From: Melieria omissa
Taxonomy: Eukaryota; Arthropoda; Insecta; Diptera; Ulidiidae
Assembly: GCA_963971225.1 (NCBI GenBank)
Contig: OZ020268.1
Coordinates: 45,682,404-45,746,403 of the forward strand
Direction: 5' to 3'
Length of the DNA stretch: 64,000 nt
Made by a program: the position numbers and the translations under genes. Each line of letters begins with the position of its first letter. The stretch's first letter is position 1. This document shows, in pieces, positions 25,010-36,524 of this stretch. The notes beneath the pieces were generated by a model. That model was not told where the DNA came from and searched no databases. It worked only from the letters and a program-made list of their open reading frames with translations.

Positions 25010-25317
25010 CAACTAAAGATTAACACTAATCATGGTGTTACATAGTCTTAACTCTATCGCTACAGGTTTTTAGGGGAAAAAAAATAAAAAAATTTCAATT
25101 TATCGATTTAGTAGTTTGTGTGCCGAGTTTTTGGTATCGAATTCTGTTTTTTATATATCAACAACATCCAATACTATTTTTTTCGAACCCTATTTTTTAG
25201 AGTGTTGTCATATGACAGCAGCCATGTTCTTCTGACTGTAGTAATAACATAAACATAAAATTCTTTACGCATAATTAAAAATTGAATATTTCTTAATTTA
25301 ATTCAGCTTAAAATATA
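25010..25317. other. Non-coding spacer
   Basis: AT-rich sequence between the Tigger and mariner elements. Nothing recognised. Confidence 0.4.
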
Positions 25318-25319
25318 TA

Positions 25320-26062
25320 TCAGGTGTACAACTTTGCTTCCGCCGTTTTTTTTTCCAAAATTAAAAGCTTTATTGCGAAAAAGTGCTTACAGATGTATTA
25401 TTCAAAGTATTGTCCGTCGCTAGCGACAACTTTCTCCCATCTTTCCGGCAATTTTCGGATCCCGGCTCGAAAAAAGGAGTCCTCTTTTGACGCTATCCAT
25501 GAAGCAATCCATTTTTCCAATTCTTCGAAGGATTGAAAATGTTGATCTGCCAGGCCGTGTGCCATCGAACGGAATAGGTGGAAGTCAGAAGGGGCGACAT
25601 CTGGGGAATACGGCGGGTGGGGCAAGACTTCCCATTTCAGCGTTTCCAGGTACTTTTTGACCACTTTTGCGACGTGAGGCCGAGCATTGTCGTGTTGGAG
25701 GATGACTTTGTCATGTCGCTCTTCCATTTTTAAAACGTTGAAGCCACTCCCGACACGTTCTTTCACTCAGAGCAGCATCACCGTAAGTTTCTGAGAGCAT
25801 TCGATGCGCTTCAGCTGCATTTTTTTTCGAATTGTAACAAAAAAGTAAAACTTCCCGCAAATGGCGAGAATTGGGCACATAAACGGACATTTTCGAGCGT
25901 GAATAATACGAAAACAAGAACAACTGTCACTGAAACGGCGATGACAATTCGTTAGGCACTGTCCACACTCACTTTAAAGGCATTACCATCTATGTATTTC
26001 AACCAGCCTCAGCCGGTACAGCCACCTATCGGAAAACGGCGGAAGCAAAGTTGTACACCTGA
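25320..26062 (-). mobile_element. Deleted mariner, copy 1
   Basis: Terminal inverted repeats TCAGGTGTACAACTTTGCTT at both ends, flanked by TA (25318-25319 and 26063-26064). At 743 bp it is about 0.5 kb shorter than a complete mariner. A nearly identical copy with the same internal deletion lies at 29897-30638. Confidence 0.93.
25398..25923 (-). pseudogene. mariner transposase, internally deleted (copy 1)
   Basis: The amino part (25923-25711) has the helix-turn-helix region, from LREVLLFCYN to SERTCREWLQRFKN. The carboxyl part (to 25398), in another frame, has VILQHDNARPHVAK with the second catalytic Asp and YSPDVAPSDFHLF with the third, consistent with the mariner D,D34D triad. The segment between, including the linker and first catalytic Asp, is deleted, and the join shifts the frame. 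Complete mariner transposases are about 345 residues. No active enzyme can be made. Confidence 0.92.
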
Positions 26063-26064
26063 TA

Positions 26065-26830
26065 AAAAATGTAGTTGAATTAAAATAGAAATAAGTAAAA
26101 ATAAGTCAAATAAAGTAAAAAAATATCTTAATTTTTCTGCTTCTTCTTTCTTTGTTATTTTATATTTTTTATTTAAACATTCAAAACTTATATTTTCTAA
26201 AATTAAATATTCAGTTTACTATTTTTGTATTATGCCTAAAACTTAAATTTATTTTAAGGACCAAAAGAGAAATTTTTTCTTGAAACCATAGAGGGTTCAG
26301 TCGTTCACAAAGTAGCATGTTGCCATATGGCAATAAGATAGCGAAAATGTTAAGCAAAAATTTCCTAGTAGGGATGTGAGTTTTAAATTAAAAAAATATA
26401 TATATATAGTATAGTTGAAGATGTGAATCGCCCTGTATACAAATTTAAGTGTGTGCCAGACTTAATATTCGTTAGTTAGTTAGTCAGTCATCTAGTTGGT
26501 ACGATTAATGTCATTGACGTTCTTTTGAAATGAATGAAAAGGAAAGACATTTTTGAAATTTTAGAGCTGAAGGACATTCAGTGAAACAGTTCGAGAAGTA
26601 TTTCGATAGTTACAAACCTGAAAGCTTGTTAAAAATATTAAATTTTTTTTCATATTTTTTTATTTATTTATAAAGTTGTTGGACCCTTGGAATAAAAATG
26701 TATTAAGAGTCTTATTAACAGTTTGTGAAATAGTGCCAGAAGTATTTTGAGAGTCACAGACCTGGAAAGTTTTTCCGAATAATTAAAAAAACAGTACCTA
26801 CAGTTGAGTTCATGATTCCAACACAGACCT
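26065..26830. other. Non-coding stretch
   Basis: AT-rich, with a TATATATA run near 26397. No gene or bounded element recognised. Confidence 0.4.
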
Positions 26831-26841
26831 CTACTAAGTAC

Positions 26842-27306
26842 GCCGGCCTCGATAGTTCAGCAAGTAGTGCGCTGGCTTCTCACACCAGAGGCTCTCTATG
26901 TTTGATTCCTAGCTCAGGCTGGTGAAACACTCGTCTACTTACTTCTATCGTTATCCCCATGAAGCAATTGAGAATTGAAAGAATCGCACAAGTGCGCTCT
27001 TGGCAGGCAATGACAAAAACTCCAAGTGTTCCAATTCGGAGTTAATAGGTTCCTCCTTCGTCTATTCGTTTGAAATGTGTGTTGTAGCACATGTTGAAAA
27101 AACCAGTGTTGCACGCACAACGGACCCATACAGAGGACCAGTGAAACATGTAGGTGACTGTTTGGGATTTCAACCCCCCTTCCCCAAACACGAAAACTGC
27201 TGGTCCAAAATATGGTTTCGAATGATATTCGACTTAAAAGTTGTACGCAGAGTACGTAGAGGACAAAGTGTGTATCATACACAGACAGCCACTACAAACT
27301 ATCTAA
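26842..27306 (+). mobile_element. tRNA-derived SINE, copy 2
   Basis: The element is flanked by an exact 11-bp duplication CTACTAAGTAC (26831-26841 and 27307-27317). The head GGCCTCGATAGTTCAGCAAG and the body with GAATCGCACAAGTGCGCTC match copy 1. The B box is decayed (GTTTGATTCC). The 3' half has extra sequence relative to copy 1 and a degenerate AACTATCTAACTA tail. It is older than copy 1. Confidence 0.85.
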
Positions 27307-27317
27307 CTACTAAGTAC

Positions 27318-29400
27318 ACCAAAATCTCATTTTAAAGGCTTAAAAATTTTATGCACGCAAAAGCACAAAAGATAGTAGCCAAAATTTTAAATGGTTTTTG
27401 ATGATATGAAAAAGCTCTTGCAGATGAAACAGTTTTAATGCTCATGGAAAATCTTTTCGTTTTGAATTTCAATGAAGACATACACAAAAGTCTATTGAAA
27501 TATTCAAAGTGTTAGGAAGCTGTCATGGAGACAGTAAATATTTGATGTGAGAAATTTATGTGGATAAAAGGACGAAGGACTCAACTGCATGGCATCACAG
27601 AGCGAATGCTTAAAAGTGTAATTTGAAGTGTGTGCGGCAATTTGAATTTTAGATTATAGCAAAGTGAAGTGAAGTGAAGTGAAGTGGAGGCAGCAGCAGT
27701 TTTGATATCTGATAGCAGTCGTATTGGAGCAGCAAAGTCAGGGAGCATGGCTGCTAAATTGCCAGCAGACAAAAGCAGCGGCAGTGCGCACCTTTGAGTG
27801 CGTGAAGCAAATTACAACACTCACTATGACTGTAAACACGCCCGAATCGGATTATGCTTGTCTAGAACAACAAAATTCCCTTTGAATTTGACTCTTACAA
27901 CCTTACTACCATTTCTTACACACTCAGACACCGAAATGAGTGTAAGTCGTGGTCGGAATTTGCAATTGAAATGCTAAGCAATGCGCCGCTTCGCTACACG
28001 TTTCTAATAAAACATTCAGTCGCATAAAATGTTAATATTTAATAATTGGACCGATGCGCATTCGTCGCTATCGCTGACTGTTCGTCTGCCATTTGCATAA
28101 TTCGGCAATTTAATAAAGTCGCTGCCGTCAAGTGGCCCGCAATGGCAGCTCACCTGCGTTGCGCAGTTCACATTCTCGTCGCTCATCAATGTTGCTGGCA
28201 CCGGAGGCGGAAGTTGCTTGCGCGCCTACGGGTTCCGTTATTTGCTTTTATTATTTTGTGCCGCACACGTAGAATTGAGTGCTTTGAGTTTTGTGCTTAA
28301 ATTTAAATTACTTCAACTTTTTCCACCTGCATATGAAAGCGTGACTGGTGAGCAGTTGGATCGTTTTGCTTTTTTGCCGCATATAAAATTCAACTTTCAT
28401 GGCATTTCTCGTTTCGTTTTTCAATTTTTCGCTTTGCACTTTTGTTTTATTTTTTGAGTGTTTCACTTGCTTTTCGGATGCATGGCAACTTTGTGTGAAA
28501 TTAAATATTAAAAATTTCATTGTTACTCCCGGACAGTGAGCACATGAGCGAGTTGGAGGGTCAACAAGCGGCTGCGGGTAATGGTGGAACATTTAAATAT
28601 TCGAAGGTAAAATGCAGTCACAAGTGAGTGTTGTGTTGGTGCTTAGACGCGCAACTGTTAGTTACAGTTGCGGCTGGAAACAGAAGCCATTTCAGCGTTT
28701 ATTTAAATGTTGCAGAGCTCCAATAAACATTTTATGCAAATTAAGACAAATTAAGAAACTAATTGCAGGCTAAACCAGCATTCATGCTTAATTTGAAGCC
28801 TCCGTTGAAAATTTACATTTCTAATCGAAATTTCAACTCTAGGCATCACCAAGATAGCAAAGTTTTAATTGAAAACGTAGCGGCCACACTGAAAATGTAA
28901 AAGTCGTGGTGTCCTAATTGTGGTATCACAACAAGACGTCCCTTTGTGCTTAAGTGAACTCACTCAGAAGGAGGTTGGAAAGCATCTTATTGCCTTGGAG
29001 GTTTTCATTTATCCCCTAAGTCTGACTGCACCTTTTCTTGGAAGTTTTCCAACAACTCTTTGCACTTACAACTACTTCATGAACGTTTTACCAACCATTT
29101 CATCCACACGGACTTTACTACAGTAAACTTGCAAATTATCAAAAACTAACTGAAAACACTAAACCTTACCTATTGAATTCATTACTGAACTTAGTTTTGG
29201 GTAGCAGCAAAATTGTTCAAGAATAGAAAAGAAATGCTGAAATAAAAGAAAATAGCCATGCTGTCTCACTAGTCCAAGAAAGGACGGCCGAGGTGAGGTT
29301 GGTCTAAACGGTTATGCTAAAAGAAGAAGCAGTGACCAAGAACTGAACTACTTATGTGGCGAGTTGAGTTTATAACTCTATATCCCGGTTGGTATATATT
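27318..29400. other. Non-coding stretch
   Basis: A GAAGT pentamer run lies at about 27660-27690. A TGTGGTATCACAAC motif near 28918 resembles the 3' region of the SINE/LINE families and may be a small relic. No gene recognised. Confidence 0.4.
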
Positions 29401-29785
29401 TCAGAAAACGATAATGATTTCTGACTTAACATCATATAAGGTCTGACCCACAGAAAACGAGACTACTCCAAAAACAAAAAAAAAACAGATATATTTTTAT
29501 ATATTAATTAATTAATTTTGGAGAAAAAAATTAATTTTCTTTGAGAAAAAAATTAATTTAAAAAAAAAAATATATCTGTTTTTTATTGTTTTTTGATTAA
29601 AAAAATTAATGAATTAATAAAAAAAATTATTAATTTTTTTTGGAGAAAAAAAATATTTTCTTTGAGAGAAAAATTAATTTTGTAAAACAAATATATCTGT
29701 TTTTTTTGGTTTGTTTAGTAGTCTCGTTTTCTGTGGGTCAGACCTTATATGATGGTAAGCCAGAAATCATTATCGTTTCCTGAAA
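29401..29785. repeat. Foldback repeat, ~85-100 bp arms
   Basis: The left arm 29401-29490 (containing AAGGTCTGACCCACAGAAAA) is repeated in reverse at about 29695-29782. The centre is AT-rich with repeated GAGAAAAAAATTAATTTTCT motifs. It resembles a MITE or foldback element, but the exact ends and target duplication are unclear. Confidence 0.7.
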
Positions 29786-29896
29786 AAAGAATCCAAACTT
29801 TAAGAATTCGAGAAAAAAATTAATTTTCTTTGCGAAAAAAATTAATTTTGTAAAAAAATATATGTTTTTTTTTTGTTAAATTTTTTTTTTTAATTA

Positions 29897-30638
29897 TCAG
29901 GTGTACTACTTTGCTTCCGCCGTTTTTTTCCAAAATTAAAAGCTTTATTGCGAAAAAGTGCTTACAGATGAATTATTCAAAGTATTGTCCGTCGCTAGCG
30001 ACAACTTTCTCCCATCTTTCCGGCAATTTTCGGATCCCGGCTCGAGAAAAGGAGTCCTCTTTTGACGCTATCCATGAAGCAATCCATTTTTCCAATTCTT
30101 CGAAGGATTGAAAATGTTGATCTGCCAGGCCGTGTGCCATCGAACGGAATAGGTGGAAGTCAGAAGGGGCGACATCTGGGGAATACGGCGGGTGGGGCAA
30201 GACTTCCCATTTCAGCGTTTCCAGGTACTTTTTGACCACTTTTGCGACGTGAGGCCGAGCATTGTCGTGTTGGAGGATGACTTTGTCATGTCGCTCTTGA
30301 TATTTTTAAAACGTTGAAACCACTCCCGACACGTTCTTTCACTCAGAGCAGCATCACCGTAAGTTTCTGAGAGCATTCGATGCGCTTCAGCTGTATTTTT
30401 TTTCGAATTGTAACAGAAAAGTAAAACTTCCCGCAAATGGCGAGAATTGGGCACATAAACGGACATTTTCGAGCGTGAATAATACGAAAATAAGAACAAC
30501 TGTCACTGAAACGGCGATGACAATTCGTTAGGCACTGTCCACACTCACTTTAAAGGCATTACCATCTATGTATTTCAACCAGCCTCAGCCGGTACAGCCA
30601 CCTATCGAAAAACGGCGGAAGCAAAGTTGTACACCTGA
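29897..30638 (-). mobile_element. Deleted mariner, copy 2
   Basis: Same ends as copy 1 and flanked by TA (29895-29896 and 30639-30640). At 742 bp it differs from copy 1 at only a few positions by eye and carries the same internal deletion. On its right it abuts an older, different mariner. Confidence 0.92.
29973..30499 (-). pseudogene. mariner transposase, internally deleted (copy 2)
   Basis: Encodes the same two pieces as copy 1: the helix-turn-helix part ending REWFQRFKN, and the part with the second and third catalytic aspartates ending in WEKVVASDGQYFE. The fusion point is the same as in copy 1 apart from small local changes (about 30297-30303). It is non-functional and must have been mobilised by transposase supplied elsewhere. 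Confidence 0.9.
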
Positions 30639-31509
30639 TACTTTTGTTTCGATACAACGTTTTGCACGATCAATTAGATGATCGAATGATTCTTTGAGGT
30701 CATCTGTATCCAATGTCGGTCGTCGCATCCATTTGTCCTTTCATTGACGAATGCATTTTATCGAAAAGATAGAAGTCACACGGACCAAGTCAGATGAGTA
30801 AACGGAATGGAAGTAAATTGAATTGTTTACTAAAAAATCGTTTACCAAGTTGGATCGATGAGACGGTGCGTTATCCAATTTCATGGAATTGTGGCTTTGC
30901 ACGACGAATACGAGCCAGCAAACGCCTCATAACATCACAATAAAACACTCCATTAACAGTTTGGCCAGTTGTAAGAAATTCTTTCTTTCCGAATCAAAAC
31001 AAAGCCAACATTAACTTTACTTTTGACTTCCCAAGACGACATTTTTTCAGTATTGGAACGACTTGGTGCTTCCGTTTGGCACTTTGCCGTTTGTTTTTAG
31101 GATCATATTGAAATCACCATGTCTCGTCACCAGTAACAATCGAATATTTAAAGTTTGGATTCTTTTTTGACTCTCGAATGAGGTCCTTGCAATGCTGAAT
31201 TTGCAGCGATTTTTCGTAACAAGTGAATTTATGTAAACGAAGCGCGTGCAGATGGAAATTTTTTAGTCAAAATGCAATGAATTATATTTTATTTTAATTT
31301 TTTATTTTATTTTTGTAATTTTTTTTACATATTGTATCTCAATGGCACATGTATCTCAATGGCAATTTTGTAACATTTTTTATGAATTCACGCACTTTTT
31401 CAATGATACTTTGAGTAACCATAACATTGAAACGCCCTGAATGTTCGTCATCCTTTATGTCTTCACAACCGTCCTGGAACAGCTTAAGCCACTCATGTAC
31501 TACGGCACA

Positions 31510-32313
31510 TGTGGAGTAGGAGCAGGAGTCTTCTCCGAACATCTTAAGCTAAGTGTATCTTTTCGGCTCCCAAACACAGCAAGCGTTTTCCAGGCGGAAG
31601 TGCTTGCTATTAAGGAAGCATGCAGGATGGCACTGGTTGATACATCCTACAAAAGCCACATCACCATACTTTCCGACAGCCTATCCACGATAAAGGCACT
31701 GAACTCGTCGATCCTATCGTCAAAACTAGTGGTGGAATGCAAGAAGATCCTTACAGAGCTAGCTCATCGGTTCCAAGTTACCCTGATATGGGTGCCGGGC
31801 CACAATAACATTGACGGGAACGAGCGGGCCGATGAACTGGCTCGAAGAGGCTCCGCTCTTGATGAGAGTGAGGCGCTGACGGTTCTCGCCCCACTAGGCT
31901 CTATCAAGAGCGAGGTCTCCAAGGACTTCTTCGCCAAAGCCAACACTAGATGGCAGAGGATGGAATCCTGTAAAATCAGTAGATCACTATGGCCAACATA
32001 TGATAAGAAGAGAACCGCGGAGTTCTTAAACAAGGGCAGCCGGGACGTGGCGAGACTGACTGCAGTCATCACAGGTCACTGGCCCATTGGTGAGCACGCG
32101 GCTAAAATGGGGATTCCATTCAATATCAGCTGTCACAGCTGCGAAAACCCGAACGAGAAGGAAACCGTCCACCACTATCTTTGCGCCTGTCCGGCCTTGT
32201 CAAGAAGGAGATGGAAAACGATCGGAAAACCAACATTCCAGAATCTCGAAGAGATAGCGAACTGCACCATATACTCGCTACTCTCTTTCATCAACCTCAC
32301 GGATTGGATATAG
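31510..32313 (+). CDS. LINE ORF2 carboxyl end: RNase H and Cys/His motif
   Basis: An open frame of LINE origin. The RNase H domain starts mid-way at CGVGAGVFSE, with the first catalytic Asp (normally in a TDGS block) lost to 5' truncation. The remaining catalytic blocks are FQAEVLAIKEA, ITILSDSLSTIKAL and WVPGHNNIDGNERADELARR. Downstream RLTAVITGHWPIGEHA and CHSCENPNEKETVHHYLCAC form the family's terminal region and zinc-binding-like motif. The frame stays open upstream to an ATG at 31441, but 31441-31509 is antisense mariner sequence, so the apparent 290-residue protein is a chance fusion. It is unlikely to be expressed. Confidence 0.85.
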   Translation, partial: CGVGAGVFSEHLKLSVSFRLPNTASVFQAEVLAIKEACRMALVDTSYKSHITILSDSLSTIKALNSSILSSKLVVECKKILTELAHRFQVTLIWVPGHNNIDGNERADELARRGSALDESEALTVLAPLGSIKSEVSKDFFAKANTRWQRMESCKISRSLWPTYDKKRTAEFLNKGSRDVARLTAVITGHWPIGEHAAKMGIPFNISCHSCENPNEKETVHHYLCACPALSRRRWKTIGKPTFQNLEEIANCTIYSLLSFINLTDWI

Positions 32314-32448
32314 GATATCCATCGTAGAGTCTAGAAGACATCAGTATACCATAAAGCACCTACCGCGAATAGTGGTAACAAAACGGCGCCAACGCGCTAA
32401 TTGGATGTTCATGTTGGATGTAACATCGCCACTGGAACCAACCAACCA
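31510..32448 (+). mobile_element. 5'-truncated RNase H-bearing LINE
   Basis: The insertion is bounded by an exact 11-bp duplication ACTACGGCACA (31499-31509 and 32449-32459) and lies inside the older mariner. It ends in CCAACCAACC. Only the RNase H end of ORF2 and the 3' untranslated region remain, as expected from incomplete target-primed reverse transcription. An RNase H after the reverse transcriptase places it in the I/R1/Loa-like LINE groups. Confidence 0.88.
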
Positions 32449-32600
32449 ACTACGGCACAAGATAAACAACCACCACCATACACTTGTTTCGGCAAATTGA
32501 ATGTTTCAGTAAAAGTTTTACCAAGTTTAAAACAAAACTTAATATTGGCTTTTTGTTCGAAGTTCATTTTCCGACCGTTGCTATAAACAGACTGAAACTT

Positions 32601-34607
32601 TTGGCGCAAAAACTTGGCTTGTACTGAACCAAATGTCATGAAATTTTGACAGCATGTCAGTGAAGTATAGGTCTTTCCAATGTTCATCAACAGATGAAAG
32701 CGCTACTTTTAAGCACTTTCGATTTTCGTGGGAGAGACCTTGTAAGTTAGGAATCGTAGCAGCTGCCAAGGTGGGCAAAAATGTAGAGACTTTTGGTAAA
32801 CACTGCAACTCAAAAATCATAAAATTGTAAAATTCTGTAAACAAAATTAAAGTCTTTCAGTTGGTCGTTTAACTGAACATTTATGTAGGCGACGGATCAA
32901 AGTCTCACGTGGAATTGTACGAAGAAGATTGCAATTCAATGAGTTGAAACATGGCGTTACTATTTAAACTCATGATACATGATACATTTTTGATACATGT
33001 CTTTTCAAATAACACTTCTGGAAAGCCATTGGATAATTACAGATCCACGAACAAAATAATTTATACTAAAGAATCGCCTTTCTAGCTATGGAACTCACTG
33101 ATTCATATGTGATCTTGAATAGCAAATGGAACAGTTGGTGAGCACAGTAAAACATTTCTGAAAACTGCATCTTAATGAAGTCTTCTTGGAACGTGGTTCC
33201 TAAGTCGTTTTCACAGGCATACGAAAAGCAGAAACAATGCATAACTTGCATCAGTGGTCAACAAGTTGATTGGTTAACAATGATTCGAAAACTCGTTGAC
33301 GTCCTGAATAAAAATTGTTCAAATGAATTAGTTGCCACAGTCACCAGATTCTACTCAGATTGATAACTCAGGTTTAATTGATCAGAAAGCCAAGTCTTGG
33401 TGGTAAATCCTTCAGACTTTTGAAAAAGTTTAAGGCATTTCTGTTCTGTCATTGAAAGACATTACCCTTGAAATGTGCAACAAATTTTAATCAGAGTCTA
33501 GCACCGAGTTGTGTTGGTCCTTGAGATGAATGCTTAAAATATTATTACTACAGTGCTTTTGGCTTACGGCCACAGCTCAAATTAAACTATTGAAGCAAAA
33601 ATATTACAACACACAGCAACTTGTTAATTTTAGGTATTTCAATTGAATTTTGATCGCATACAGTAGTTACATACATATTTACAACATCTAACATTGAAAT
33701 TCCTATTGATGAAGCATTCCAAATATTTTAGCCAATTACATTTAATGCATCAAATTCAATCCACATTGCTTCGATGCAGCCTTCACCAGAATAAGAGAAC
33801 ACAAATTCCTGGAATTCACTTGCATTCTGCTTGGCCGAGCCTGAAAGTATGCAAAGCAGGTACAAACTGTCAGATTATAAATGCATTGAAACGATGCAAA
33901 TTAAAAGACATTAGAAATCGATAATTCATATTGTCGGCACATCAGATGGAGAGCAGTTGCAGTTGTTCACCGACATTGACGCCTTTCATCTTTGCGTGTG
34001 TGTAGGTGTTTGCATGCAGCACACACACATGGCGCTAAATCCGTGCGGCCCTAATCGACAGCACATGTGACGCAACTTTGCACTCGTACCTAGAATGCAA
34101 TTAATATAGGCAATGCCAATATTAAACAAAGTCCGATTAATGCATCGCCACATGACGCATTTCTCGCTGCCCACAAACGCACACACACTCACAACCCTAT
34201 TTATGTGAGGCGCGCTCTTGCTGCCTTTGTTGCTGTAGCACGGCGTTGATTTGTGCTGCTGCTGTGATGTTTTTGTTGCAGTGGCCGTTGGCCCAAATGC
34301 AAATGAAAATTTTCAACGCAACGCACACTGCAGTTGGCTAATGTGAAGTGCATTTTTAATGCAGCCCTCGAGTACCAAGCGAAGCGAAGTCCAGTGTTTG
34401 TCGACCTGGAAAAATTTTGAAGAAAATTAAAATTTATGCAATTGTTAAAACTTTCATCACATGCACAGCGAGAGTGGGCGGAGAAGGGACCACAAGTTGT
34501 AATTTATGCTTTTCTCTGTACGAAACTTGTAGCAAAGTTTTGCTTTTCTAACATTCGTTGAAACTGGAAGTGACTAAAATCTGCTTGCAACAGAAAGTAA
34601 TTTGAAT
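32601..34607. other. Non-coding stretch
   Basis: No gene or bounded element recognised. 33980-34330 is richer in CA/TG and GC and looks unique. Confidence 0.4.
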
Positions 34608-34611
34608 TTAA

Positions 34612-35106
34612 CCCATTAAGCCCTGAGCGTTGCGTTTGCGCAACGTTTGGGAATTTCGCTACATTAAGTAATTCATAAAGATATAAGACTTGAAAATGGG
34701 TAGAATTGGATTCGAATTGATCGTTTTAGATTCTGCCATACCGAAATTTCAAAATTTTTTAAATATTCATATCTTTTTTTCGATCCAAAGTCAAAGGTTT
34801 TTTTTGGGGAATTTTTGAAATTCAATTAAAAATACTTATTCTTCAAACCTATCAAAATCCCTTTGTGGGCTGCATTTTGTAATGCTAAACTATTTAAAAA
34901 TAAGTTTAAAAAAATTTTTTTTTTTAAATTTTATGTTTTGTATGTGACTAAGGCCCAAATTGCGTTTGCGCAACGTACCCTCCTGGTTCAGGGGGTGGGG
35001 GTATGAATTATTTTCTTGATTTTTTTTCTTGATTAGGTCAATTACTAAGATTGTGCAAAATTTTATGGAAATCGCACAAGCCCTTCTGGGGTCAGGTTTT
35101 AATGGG
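34612..35106. mobile_element. TTAA-bounded piggyBac-like element 3
   Basis: TTAA lies at 34608-34611 and 35107-35110, with ends CCCATTAAG and CCCATTAAA. The quasi-palindrome TTGCGTTTGCGCAACGT occurs near both ends, at 34630-34646 and 34960-34976. It is 495 bp and AT-rich inside with no coding frame. Confidence 0.78.
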
Positions 35107-35251
35107 TTAAACAGGGTTGCCAGGTAGTATTCCGAAAGGAGAACAAGTTCTCGAAAGTGGTAAACTGCAGTTAATTTTGCCGTTTATAAATGCGAGCTAT
35201 GTTTCCTTGTTTCTTTATTTCATAATTTCAGATTATTTCAGACTAAGTTAA

Positions 35252-35505
35252 CCCTTATTCTCATACCCGGGTACCCGGGTGCCCACTGCGATGTATTTGC
35301 GTGAAAAAAACTGACAAATAATGAAAATTTTTTTTTTACCTTCCGGATCCTCGTTATTTAGGTGAAAAGCGAACAAATCATATCAAAATTTTATAAACAC
35401 TTTTTAATTAACAAAATATTGAAAACTTAAAAATTGCATGTAAAAGGGTACCCGGGTACCCCGGGTGCCAAACGACGTTAGTAAGTTTGGGTATGAGAAT
35501 AAGGG
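35252..35505. mobile_element. TTAA-bounded piggyBac-like element 4
   Basis: TTAA lies at 35248-35251 and 35506-35509, with 17-bp inverted ends CCCTTATTCTCATACCC. Perfect palindromes ACCCGGGTACCCGGGT (35265-35280) and GGTACCCGGGTACC (35447-35460) sit just inside the two ends. It is 254 bp and non-coding, only 142 bp from element 3. Confidence 0.85.
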
Positions 35506-35509
35506 TTAA

Positions 35510-36524
35510 AACGAAGAGAAATAACTTAAAAGAAGACACAAAAAAATAAAAATTTTACAATATAATAAATAATACTAATATTTAATGAAAAAAATAAATA
35601 CATAAATAAGTTAAAAGTTTTACGAAAACTTACATTCATTATCAACTAATTTTTCGTAAACAGTCTTTCGAAAAGTCTTAAAAAACATCCTTTCAGGTGC
35701 TAATTAGTTAGCGAGGTTTACATTTTGTATATCTTAAACTAATAAAGTGGGAAGAAAGAAATTCAAGGATGTGGTAGTGTACATATTAGTCCTTAAGATA
35801 TATTTTTTTCAAGAAAAACTATTGGAAATTTACAAGGATATTCAAATATAAAATTTTAAAAGGACATTTGCAATATCTCTATGTACTTTTGCACCAAATC
35901 ATTAAATTTTCTAAGATTCTAAGGATTTTTCTCTTTCAAATAAACATGTCCTTGAAATTTCAAAGTTCTTTTAAAATCAAAACTGACGTCAGAGAGAAAA
36001 ACGCAGTTTAACTAACAGATTTTTCCGTGTGTAAAATTTATTGTCGCACAGTGTTATAACCACACAAATCTTAGTATGGGGCTTTATTGGAAATACTTCA
36101 ATTAAGATAAATACCAAATTTTTAGAAAAAGCATTAGATAACATAGAAGTTATGAGCTCTTAAAATTAGCTCTCACAGCGTTACAAAATTGTCTCTAAAT
36201 AGCAAATTTTTGCTTTCACTTTGGGATTCAATATTTTAAAACAAATTATAAGCCAGTCCCCAAAACTTACTGCTGTCGTAAGCTTTATGTAATTTAAGTC
36301 TAAGAAGATTAAAATTTTGCTGATTCATTTTACCTCTGAACAGTACCGTCATGAAAAAATGAAACAAAGAAAACGCGTTCAAAAACTGAGTCGGCAATTT
36401 GAAGGAGATTGAAAAAAAAGGTATTCCGTTAGATTTTTTTAATTTTCTTTTGGTATTATGATTTTGGCAAAATTTTCAAATTTTTAATTTTCCAATATGC
36501 GCAATTGGTGCGAATACATTGGTA
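35510..36524. other. Non-coding stretch
   Basis: AT-rich. No gene or bounded element recognised. Confidence 0.4.

Larger units (their letters stand above)
30641..32600 (-). pseudogene. Older mariner transposase, split by a LINE
   Basis: Minus-strand transposase relic of a second mariner lineage. The amino end at 32567-32460 reads IKFCFKLGKTFTETFNLPKQ. It continues beyond the inserted LINE at 31509-31339 with HEWLKLFQDGCEDIKDDEHS, a helix-turn-helix/linker region. Further on, near 31130, is IVTGDET with the first catalytic Asp, and near 30880-30800 LDNAPSHRSNLVNDF with the second. A carboxyl block ESFDHLIDRAKRCIE lies near 30650. Stops and frameshifts are many. Terminal repeats were not found, and the carboxyl end meets the younger mariner at 30638. 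Confidence 0.82.

Noticed and set aside
28911..28970. SINE/LINE tail fragment
   Set aside because: TGTGGTATCACAAC matches the tail region, but similarity does not extend far enough to claim an element.
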